NCBI GenBank assembly: GCA_036272735.1
Contig: DATAYF010000038.1
Location: 1 to 9,357, forward strand
From: DATAYF01 sp036272735
Lineage (GTDB): Bacteria > Chloroflexota > Ktedonobacteria > Ktedonobacterales > Ktedonobacteraceae
DNA length: 9,357 nucleotides
Direction: 5' to 3'
Every line of letters begins with the position of its first letter. Within the stretch, counting starts at the first letter, position 1. Shown in pieces: positions 1 to 5,750 of this stretch. Made by a program: the position numbers and the translations under genes. Below the pieces are notes generated by a model, which was not told the DNA's origin, did not search any database, and saw only the letters and a list, made by a program, of their open reading frames with translations.

Positions 1-560
1 TGGTGAAGCTGGGCAGCACCATCATCATCGAAAAGATTTCCTACAAGGCATGGCAAAAGCAGTTTGGCAAGAGCGTGGGATTGCGAGCACCAGGGATGTT
101 TGTAGACCTGTTGAGACGCACCGTTGCAAGTACGGGCGGCACCCTGGTGGAAGTTCCCACACGCACGACCGCGCTGAGCCAATGGTGTCATGGTTGCGGG
201 AAACGGGTCAAAAAGCCGCTTTCCCAGCGTTGGCACCAGTGCTCCTGTGGCGTTGGCCCAGTTCAACGGGACCTGTATTCGGCATTTCTTGCAGCCTATC
301 TCGATCCAGCAGATCCCATTCCCTCGTGTGCCCGATACCAGGGGTATTGGGAAGGTGCGGAAGCGCGCCTCATGGCAGCACACGAGCGTGCCATCCAACG
401 CGCGAAAGAAGGGCAAACCTTGCCCCGAAGCTTTGGTCTCCCCAGAGCCAGAGCGCGTCTGCCGAAAAGTTCAGGGGAACCACCACTAGAGCCAACTCTT
501 CTCCTTTGGGGAGAAGAGTTGGAAGCGTGGGTCGAACCCCTGGAACCCCCGCTGCTTTAG
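1..560 (+). CDS. tnpB: TnpB family RNA-guided nuclease / OrfB transposase, 3' part (5' end outside window)
   Basis: The reading frame is already open at the left edge, so the N-terminal half is missing; the GTG at 3 is an internal codon, not a proven start. Counting that codon as 1, Glu10 in IIIEKIS fits the second RuvC acidic residue and Asp90 in VQRDLYSAF the third. Between them lies the zinc-ribbon: Cys62-x2-Cys65 (WCHGCG) and Cys80-x-Cys82 (CSCG). This order (RuvC-II, zinc finger, RuvC-III) is characteristic of TnpB, which uses an omega-RNA made from the transposon's right end to cut DNA matching its guide. Both visible acidic residues are kept, so this part does not look like a nuclease-dead TldR-type derivative, although the first RuvC Asp is not visible. 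About 90 residues follow RuvC-III; this tail overlaps predicted right-end RNA structures and may have little protein function. Confidence 0.8.
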   Translation, partial: VKLGSTIIIEKISYKAWQKQFGKSVGLRAPGMFVDLLRRTVASTGGTLVEVPTRTTALSQWCHGCGKRVKKPLSQRWHQCSCGVGPVQRDLYSAFLAAYLDPADPIPSCARYQGYWEGAEARLMAAHERAIQRAKEGQTLPRSFGLPRARARLPKSSGEPPLEPTLLLWGEELEAWVEPLEPPLL

Positions 561-575
561 CACGGGGAGCTCTCA
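492..575 (+). ncRNA. Probable 3' part of an omega-RNA (reRNA) overlapping the tnpB end
   Basis: Two hairpins fall in the last 70 bases of tnpB. The first is perfect: 13 bp, CCAACTCTTCTCC (492-504) with its complement 510-522, loop TTTGG. The second is the stop-codon hairpin 547-567. Between them GAACCCC occurs twice (534-540, 543-549). In characterised TnpB systems the guide RNA scaffold is transcribed from the 3' end of tnpB through the right end, and the guide is the next ~16-20 bases of flanking DNA. Assignment as omega-RNA is inferred from that architecture. Its 5' limit and exact 3' scaffold boundary are not determined. Confidence 0.4.
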
Positions 576-671
576 GCTGCCCAAATTGGCATACGATAGC
601 GCCTGCATCACTCCATCAACAGAGGATTAACAAAATCTGTGACGTATTTGCGACAATTGTGTGATGGCAAT

Positions 672-698
672 TTGACAAAAAAAGAGTATACTTATACG
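672..698 (+). promoter_or_regulatory. Candidate promoter for the small ORF and Nudix gene
   Basis: A perfect -35 hexamer TTGACA lies at 672-677. The best -10 candidate is TATACG (693-698), 15 bases away, which is shorter than the usual 16-18. A better hexamer, TATACT at 687-692, is only 9 bases from the -35 and cannot pair with it. The -10 area forms an inverted repeat GTATA-CT-TATAC (686-697) that could serve as an operator. The position suits a promoter: it follows the transposon end and precedes the small ORF at 705 and the Nudix gene at 804. No other promoter candidate was seen here. Confidence 0.35.
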
Positions 699-704
699 TG
701 AGAC

Positions 705-794
705 ATGAACAAACACGAGTATTTTCAAGGAACTCATCCTGTGCATGAGTATACATACATAGGTGAACATAAAGCAATGTTCATCGCAAATTGA
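705..794 (+). CDS. Candidate 29-residue small ORF upstream of the Nudix gene
   Basis: An ATG at 705 opens a 29-codon frame ending in TGA at 792-794. The peptide begins MNKHEYFQGTHP and ends EHKAMFIAN. It has four His and three Tyr, and the tripeptide HEY occurs twice (residues 4-6 and 14-16). There is no membrane segment or known motif. Its stop codon overlaps the ribosome binding site GAGGTGG (793-799) of the Nudix gene, so ribosomes ending here could re-initiate at 804. The start has only a weak GTGAG upstream (698-702). It could be a real micropeptide, a regulatory leader peptide, or a chance open frame. I do not recognise the sequence, and its length alone is not significant. Confidence 0.3.
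   Translation: MNKHEYFQGTHPVHEYTYIGEHKAMFIAN
764..783 (+). promoter_or_regulatory. Inverted repeat TGAACAT-N6-ATGTTCA before the Nudix start
   Basis: Perfect 7-bp arms (764-770 and 777-783) flank six bases. In RNA this makes a hairpin ending ten bases before the Nudix Shine-Dalgarno GAGGTGG (793-799); in DNA it could be a dyad operator. It resembles GAAC/GTTC dyads such as LexA boxes, but the spacing between GAAC and GTTC is ten, unlike the Bacillus-type site. It lies inside the candidate small ORF. Confidence 0.35.
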
Positions 795-803
795 GGTGGT
801 GCC

Positions 804-1319
804 ATGCTGTACGATTTGCTCAAAAAGAGTGTCAGCTTTCTTTTTAACCTGCTCAACTGGTTACTATGCGGCAAGCTGCCCCCTTTCGCCAGCGCCTGCG
901 TCATCGTAGAGGAAAATCAGCACTACCTGGTCGTAGAACTTCCTGGGCACCACATCGTCTTTCCAGGAGGATTTCTCAACCACCAGGAAACACCACAACA
1001 GGCGGCAGAGCGCGAGGGGCGCGAGGAGACAGGTCTCCTCTTGTGCGTGGACGACCTCATCAACTACTATAGCCTGCAAAACAAAAATTGGCATACGATG
1101 GCGAATATCAGTTTTGCCTTTCATGCCAGTGTGATTGGTGGGCAATTATGCAATAGCATCGAAGGACGTCCCTACTGGCTCTCAGCAGCGGAGCTTGAGC
1201 CACGGCTCACCGGACACGCACGCGAAGTCTACGAAGATTATTTGCGCTACCGGACCCGCCATCTGCCGATCAAGGCGGAGCAGAGTAAACAAAAAGTGCC
1301 GATTACGACGATTTCATAA
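804..1319 (+). CDS. Nudix hydrolase family protein
   Basis: This 171-residue protein carries a full Nudix box at residues 56-78: Gly56, Glu62, then REGREETGL (70-78), matching Gx5Ex7REUxEExGU. The glutamates of the REUxEE core bind the divalent metal that hydrolyses a nucleoside diphosphate linked to another group. The substrate cannot be read from the sequence. Before the domain lies a hydrophobic stretch (SVSFLFNLLNWLL, residues 9-21) that could be an amphipathic or membrane-contact helix, which is unusual for a small soluble Nudix protein. The C-terminal ~20 residues are polar and look disordered. The ATG at 804 has a strong site GAGGTGG (793-799) four bases before it. The gene converges on menE with 17 bases between the stops. 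I see no evident link to menaquinone synthesis. Confidence 0.88.
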   Translation: MLYDLLKKSVSFLFNLLNWLLCGKLPPFASACVIVEENQHYLVVELPGHHIVFPGGFLNHQETPQQAAEREGREETGLLLCVDDLINYYSLQNKNWHTMANISFAFHASVIGGQLCNSIEGRPYWLSAAELEPRLTGHAREVYEDYLRYRTRHLPIKAEQSKQKVPITTIS

Positions 1320-1336
1320 CGCATTTAGCCCATCTA

Positions 1337-2863
1337 CTACGACTGAACTGGCAAGAGACGCGACAACTCACGGCGCATCAATTTGCCAGACGACGTACGC
1401 GGAAGTGGCGCTACAAAGTAGAGGGCACGCGGCAATTTATAACGCGCCAGGCGTTGTTGTACATACGCCAATAATGCTTTGGCGCTCGTGCTATAACCTT
1501 CCCGCACATGCACGAAAGCTACCGGCACCTGACCCCACTGCATATCCTCCACACCACACACGCCCGCTTCTTCGACGGCAGGATGCGCGAGCAATACCGC
1601 TTCGATTTCGGCGGGATAGACATTTTCGCCGCCCGAAATAATTAGGTCAGAGCGGCGATCCAGCACATAGAGATAGCCGTCCGCATCCAGGTATCCCAGG
1701 TCGCCGGTCGAGAACCAGCCATTCTGAAAGGTGGCAGCGTTGACCTCTGGTCGTCCATCATACCCAGGCGTAATCGTTGGGCCTTTGAGCAAAATTACAC
1801 CAGCCTCACCCGGCGCGGCCTCGTGCTCATCATGCACAATGCGCAACTGCACCGGCAGAAGCGGGCGACCAGCCGAACCTAGCTTGCGTAGCGCATCTGC
1901 GGGTGCGAGCGTTACCGCCTGCGAACACGACTCGGTCAAGCCATACGACTGCACGACCGGAATAGTATGACGCGCGCACTCCTCTAACAAAGGTTGAGGA
2001 GCTGGTCCGCCGCCAAGCAACACGCAACGCAACGTGGCGGGATAGGTCGGTATACCATTAGCGACGAGGTCGGAAAGCATGCGTTGCAACATCACTGTCA
2101 CCACCGAAATGATGCTCACCTGCTCCTCACGAATAGAGCGATTGACCTCGGCTGGATCGAACTTTTTGTGCAAGACGACACCGATGCCATTAATCACGCT
2201 GCGTATGAGGACGCATAGGCCACTGGTATGAAACAGCGGCGTGCACACCAGCCAACGATCATCGGGATAATGACCTAGATTGAGGGCCGAGCCGACAGCA
2301 TTCCACCACTGCATGCCATAGGTAATCACCACACCCTTAGGGTTGCCGGTCGTCCCCGATGTATACATAATGACGTGTGTGTCCGACAGGTTTATCAGGG
2401 TGCGCAACGGCACATCGGCTGCGGGCAGACGCGCAAGCACGACCTCGTCACCACTTGCTGCATCCGCCAGGGTCGCACATTGCAATTCAGGCAGACGAGT
2501 ACCAACGGCAGTGGCAACAGCAGCATACTGCACATCGTGAATGAGAAACTCAGCGTGCACATCGCGCAACTGCCAACATAGCTCATCCTGCGTTAAGCGC
2601 ACATTGAGAGGCACAAGCACCGCACCGACACGCGTCAACGCATGGATCAGCACGGCGTACCCCACGCTATTAGCTGCCAGAACTGCCACGCGGCTATCCG
2701 CACGCACGCCCAGGGATACGAGTCGAAGAGCAAGCTGTGTAGCTTCGCGATCCAGGTCGGCAAACGACCAGCGTACCGCGCCACATGTGAGCGCGAGATG
2801 AGAGGGAGTATTTCGCGCACAACGCGCAAGCCAGTTGGGCAACAATGTATCAGATGTTTCCAC
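1337..2863 (-). CDS. menE: o-Succinylbenzoate--CoA ligase (MenE)
   Basis: MenE activates o-succinylbenzoate with ATP and joins it to CoA, making the substrate for MenB. The 508-residue protein belongs to the ANL (acyl-CoA synthetase) superfamily. The P-loop is YTSGTTGNPKG (167-177), the adenine-binding motif YGLTES (307-312), the TGD motif 386-388, the hinge region DRRSD (402-406) followed by SGGENVYPAEIE, and the adenylation lysine of the C-terminal domain is Lys494 in SSGKL. The start is GTG at 2863, which shares its G with the menC stop (TAGTG), preceded by AGAGGT (2873-2878) within the end of menC. This points to translational coupling. It is the last gene of the operon. Family motifs alone could fit other acyl-CoA ligases; position after menC makes MenE close to certain. 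Confidence 0.93.
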   Translation of the reverse strand: METSDTLLPNWLARCARNTPSHLALTCGAVRWSFADLDREATQLALRLVSLGVRADSRVAVLAANSVGYAVLIHALTRVGAVLVPLNVRLTQDELCWQLRDVHAEFLIHDVQYAAVATAVGTRLPELQCATLADAASGDEVVLARLPAADVPLRTLINLSDTHVIMYTSGTTGNPKGVVITYGMQWWNAVGSALNLGHYPDDRWLVCTPLFHTSGLCVLIRSVINGIGVVLHKKFDPAEVNRSIREEQVSIISVVTVMLQRMLSDLVANGIPTYPATLRCVLLGGGPAPQPLLEECARHTIPVVQSYGLTESCSQAVTLAPADALRKLGSAGRPLLPVQLRIVHDEHEAAPGEAGVILLKGPTITPGYDGRPEVNAATFQNGWFSTGDLGYLDADGYLYVLDRRSDLIISGGENVYPAEIEAVLLAHPAVEEAGVCGVEDMQWGQVPVAFVHVREGYSTSAKALLAYVQQRLARYKLPRALYFVAPLPRTSSGKLMRRELSRLLPVQS

Positions 2864-4008
2864 TACAAACGACCTCTAGCATACGTAAATTTGTGCAACG
2901 CCTCACGATCCAGATGTACACCCAATCCAAGACCGCCGGGCAGCGTCAACCGTCCATCCGCTAATAAGAGTTCTTCAAGGATCAAGTCATCAACAAACAT
3001 ATCGAGCGTAGCTAAACCACAGGCCAACGAAATTTCGGGCGAGGCCGCGACCAGGTGCAGCGCGCCAGCAACGCCAATGCCCGACTCAATCGTGCTGGTC
3101 ACGACGCATTGTACAGCGGATTGCGCGGCAAGTTGTACAATCTGGCGACCAATGCGCAAACCGCCCGCCAGTTGCGGCTTGATAATCAGCACATCAGCAG
3201 CTTGCGCAGCAAGCAGACGACGTGCGCTCTCGATATCGTACAGCGCCTCGTCAACAGCAAGAGGAACCGAGGCCTCGCGGCGCAGGCGGCGCATACCATC
3301 TATGTCGGCGGCAGGTAAGGGTTGCTCGACGTATTGAACGTCTAAAGGAGCGCAAGCGGTCAACACTTCACGAGCCAGCGCGTAATCCCAGGACGCGTTC
3401 GCATCCAGGCGTAGTTGCATACCAGGCCCCACAGCATCACGGACAGCGGCAACACGTTCCAGATCGGTCCAGGCGGCACGTCCCACTTTCAGCTTCAGGC
3501 ACGAGAAGCCTCGTGCCACTGCCTGGCGAGCCTGCTGGACCGCAATCTCTTGCGACTGTGCCCCAATCACCGCGTTGACCGGCACGTGTGCACGCATCTC
3601 CACCAGTTGCGTCGGCTCCGCATGCGGCAGCATGTGACTAATCGGGATGCCCTGTGCTTGCCCCAACGCGTCAAGCAGAGCCATTTCCAGACCACAGGCG
3701 GTCGCTGGCGGAATGGTACGCTTCGTCAGCGCGCTAGCAACCATTTCCAGAGCAGCCGTAGGCGTTTGCCCACGCAGAGAGCCGACGAACTGCGCGAGAG
3801 CGGTAATCGCAGTGGACAGATCGCTCCCCGTGAACTCCGGCAAAGGAGCAATTTCACCACAGCCGATCAGCCCATCGCCCGTCGTCAGTTCAACAATCAC
3901 CCCTTCGCGTGCCGTCATAGCCTGGTGTGCGGTAGTAAATTCGCCGCGCAGAGGCAAACGATAGAGCGACCACCGCACGTCTATGATATGCTCAGGCGAA
4001 GCAAGCAT
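2863..4008 (-). CDS. menC: o-Succinylbenzoate synthase (MenC)
   Basis: MenC dehydrates SHCHC, the MenH product, to o-succinylbenzoate. It is a member of the enolase superfamily, and the 381-residue protein has the full set of barrel residues: the KxK motif Lys172/Lys174 in CLKLKVGR, metal ligands Asp202 (RLDAN), Glu228 (YVEQP) and Asp253 (AVDEA), and the second catalytic lysine Lys277 (IIKPQ). The N-terminal capping domain covers about residues 1-130. Relatives of this family also act as N-succinylamino acid racemases or dipeptide epimerases, but location between menB and menE settles the role. The ATG at 4008 overlaps the menB stop by one base (TAATG). The stop TAG overlaps the GTG of menE in the same way. 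Confidence 0.93.
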   Translation of the reverse strand: MLASPEHIIDVRWSLYRLPLRGEFTTAHQAMTAREGVIVELTTGDGLIGCGEIAPLPEFTGSDLSTAITALAQFVGSLRGQTPTAALEMVASALTKRTIPPATACGLEMALLDALGQAQGIPISHMLPHAEPTQLVEMRAHVPVNAVIGAQSQEIAVQQARQAVARGFSCLKLKVGRAAWTDLERVAAVRDAVGPGMQLRLDANASWDYALAREVLTACAPLDVQYVEQPLPAADIDGMRRLRREASVPLAVDEALYDIESARRLLAAQAADVLIIKPQLAGGLRIGRQIVQLAAQSAVQCVVTSTIESGIGVAGALHLVAASPEISLACGLATLDMFVDDLILEELLLADGRLTLPGGLGLGVHLDREALHKFTYARGRL

Positions 4009-4826
4009 TATGGCAGGCGCGGGAACTTCGAGAAGTCCGGCTTACGCTTCTCAAGGAAGGCATTCTTGCCTTCTTTGGCCTCTTCGGACATATAGTAGAG
4101 CAGCGTGGCGTCACCAGCCAACTCCTGAAGACCGGCCAGACCATCGGTATCGGCGTTAAAAGCGGCCTTGAGGAAGCGCAGCGCGATAGGACTCTTCTCT
4201 AACATCTCTTTGGCCCATTTGACCGTCTCCTCTTCCAATTGTGCCAGCGGCACCACCGTGTTGATCCAACCCATATCGAGCGCCTCTTGAGCACTGTACT
4301 GGCGACAGAGATACCAGACTTCACGCGCCTTCTTATGGCCGATGACGCGCGCTAGATAGGTTGCGCCCCAACCGGCGTCGAAGCTGCCCACGCGTGGTCC
4401 TGTCTGACCGAAACGTGCGTTGTCCGCCGCGATGGTAAGATCGCACATCAATTGCAGGACGTTGCCACCACCAATAGCATAGCCAGCCACCATCGCAATT
4501 ACCGGCTTGGGCAAGTATTTGATGGACTTTTGCAGGTCGAGCGCATTCAAACGCGGCACACCGTCTTTGCCAACGTACCCACCGTGTCCACGTACACGCT
4601 GATCACCACCAGAGCAAAAGGCCTGATCGCCCTGACCGGTCAGGATGACCACACCCACTTCGGGGTCTTCGCGGCAATCATTAAAAGCATCGATCAACTC
4701 GGTCAGCGTCTCGGGACGAAACGCGTTACGCACCTCGGGACGATTGATCGTAATCTTCGCGATTCCCTCGGCTTTTGCATAGATAATATCGGTATATTCT
4801 CCGACTGTTTGCCAGGTAATTGACAT
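4008..4826 (-). CDS. menB: 1,4-Dihydroxy-2-naphthoyl-CoA synthase (MenB), type I
   Basis: MenB closes the second ring of the naphthoquinone by converting OSB-CoA to DHNA-CoA. The 272-residue protein is a crotonase-fold enzyme very similar to E. coli MenB along its whole length. Visible motifs are SGGDQ (72-76), the oxyanion-hole segment YAIGGG (116-121), QTGPRVGSFDAGWG (141-154) with catalytic Asp150, and the C-terminal end KRKPDFSKFPRLP. Gly143 in QTGP stands where M. tuberculosis-type (type II) enzymes have Asp; type I enzymes with Gly use bicarbonate as the catalytic base. The start ATG at 4826 has a strong Shine-Dalgarno AAGGAG (4835-4840) eight bases before it, the best in the operon, in the 41-base gap after menH. 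Confidence 0.96.
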   Translation of the reverse strand: MSITWQTVGEYTDIIYAKAEGIAKITINRPEVRNAFRPETLTELIDAFNDCREDPEVGVVILTGQGDQAFCSGGDQRVRGHGGYVGKDGVPRLNALDLQKSIKYLPKPVIAMVAGYAIGGGNVLQLMCDLTIAADNARFGQTGPRVGSFDAGWGATYLARVIGHKKAREVWYLCRQYSAQEALDMGWINTVVPLAQLEEETVKWAKEMLEKSPIALRFLKAAFNADTDGLAGLQELAGDATLLYYMSEEAKEGKNAFLEKRKPDFSKFPRLP

Positions 4827-4867
4827 AATAAAAACTCCTTACAAAAACATACTTCTCCGCTTGCATA

Positions 4868-5737
4868 TCAAACAAGCGATAGACAAAATTCACGTACCAG
4901 GGTCGTAAAACTAGCAGGCTGCTCAAGATGAACCGTATGACCAGCGCCGGGCACGATATGCAGTTGCGCCCGCGGCAAAACGTCGTACATGTGGCGAGCA
5001 ATCGTACAAAATTTTTGATCGAGCGCGCCAGCCAGCAATAAAATGGGCAGGTCCAATTGTGCAAGCCGCTCGTGCAGTGCAGGCTGTACACCGGTCCCCA
5101 CACCACGTAGGCTCTGCGCCAAACCCTGCGGACTATTGTGCAGGCGTTGCTCGTGCAGGAACTCATGAACCGCAGCAGCTAGGCTTTGCTGACTGGCGAA
5201 TAGCGGGATCTGCTCCCAATAGCGCACAAAGGCGGGCACACCGTCGCGCTCGATACGCGCCGCTAACGCATTGTCGCTTTCACGGCGCTGCTCACGTTCG
5301 GCAGGGCTTGCCAGGCCGGGCGAAGCACTTTCCAGGACCAGCGCACGAAAAAAGCCCGCAAACGCACAATAGAGCGCGATACGCCCACCCATAGAATAGC
5401 CCAGCAGCACAGCCTCACCCGGCTGCACCCCCAACTCGCGCAGAGCAGCGATAACATCTTGCTGGCAATGTTCGATACTATAGCGCTCTGGATCAGCGGG
5501 AGCGGCCGAAGCACCGTGTCCGAGCATATCCAGGGCCACGACACGCCACCCAGGCAAAGCCAGGCGCGGCAACAGCTCGCCCCAACCCATAGCGCTACCC
5601 GTAAAGCCATGTAACAAAACCAGGGTGCCCCCGCTAGTGGCCATTTGCGGGCCGCCCACATCATATACCACCACACCCATGCACACACCGTTGATCTGTA
5701 GCGTCGTTTGCAGCACGTCCTGATCCATCCCTTTCAT
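4868..5737 (-). CDS. menH: SHCHC synthase, alpha/beta hydrolase (MenH)
   Basis: MenH removes pyruvate from the MenD product SEPHCHC to give SHCHC. The 289-residue protein shows an alpha/beta hydrolase fold: the HGFTGS oxyanion segment (43-48), the nucleophile elbow GYSMGG with Ser115, Asp240 in AGALDQKF, and His267 in PGAGHTVH complete the Ser-Asp-His triad. The frame is open further upstream to 5914, deep inside menD, but I place the start at ATG 5737: it has GAGGGG (5745-5750) seven bases before it, leaves an 11-base gap after menD, and begins just ahead of the conserved fold. Another ATG at 5728 is possible. Related hydrolases have many activities, so the operon position is what makes the assignment firm. 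Confidence 0.9.
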   Translation of the reverse strand: MKGMDQDVLQTTLQINGVCMGVVVYDVGGPQMATSGGTLVLLHGFTGSAMGWGELLPRLALPGWRVVALDMLGHGASAAPADPERYSIEHCQQDVIAALRELGVQPGEAVLLGYSMGGRIALYCAFAGFFRALVLESASPGLASPAEREQRRESDNALAARIERDGVPAFVRYWEQIPLFASQQSLAAAVHEFLHEQRLHNSPQGLAQSLRGVGTGVQPALHERLAQLDLPILLLAGALDQKFCTIARHMYDVLPRAQLHIVPGAGHTVHLEQPASFTTLVREFCLSLV

Positions 5738-5750
5738 GGTTACGCCCCTC
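5738..5750 (-). promoter_or_regulatory. Ribosome binding site that fixes the menH start
   Basis: On the minus strand GAGGGG (5745-5750) overlaps the menD stop TGA (5749-5751) and is seven bases before ATG 5737. It favours this start over the long upstream extension of the frame and suggests coupling of menH translation to menD. Confidence 0.6.

Larger units (their letters stand above)
1..575 (+). mobile_element. Right part of an IS200/IS605-type transposon (tnpB plus right end)
   Basis: Only the right portion of the element is inside the window. It holds the 3' part of a tnpB gene whose stop codon TAG (558-560) sits at the tip of a hairpin: CCCCG (547-551) pairs with CGGGG (563-567) and TGC (553-555) with GCA (560-562), loop TTTA. 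A stop codon embedded in a CCCC...TTTAGC...GGGG hairpin is a familiar feature of IS200/IS605-type right ends. I infer the boundary to lie roughly 5 to 15 bases after the last G (567); the value 575 is an estimate. No tnpA is visible, so mobility of this copy cannot be judged. Confidence 0.6.

Noticed and set aside
50..664. 204-codon plus-strand frame overlapping tnpB
   Set aside because: It is a shadow of tnpB in another frame with no motif. Its only interesting part is the NWHTIA stretch at the flank, reported under findings.
687..692. TATACT as the -10 box of the Nudix promoter
   Set aside because: Only 9 bases from TTGACA, and no matching -35 at 16-18 bases upstream.
1287..1309. Possible intrinsic terminator for the men operon (minus strand, T-run at 1291-1295)
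   Set aside because: The stem is only 4 bp with one G-T pair (1298-1301/1306-1309) and lies within the Nudix coding sequence; too weak to call.
1135..1641. 168-codon plus-strand frame across the Nudix end and antisense menE
   Set aside because: Lies in another frame of the Nudix gene and antisense to menE, with no domain and no ribosome binding site.
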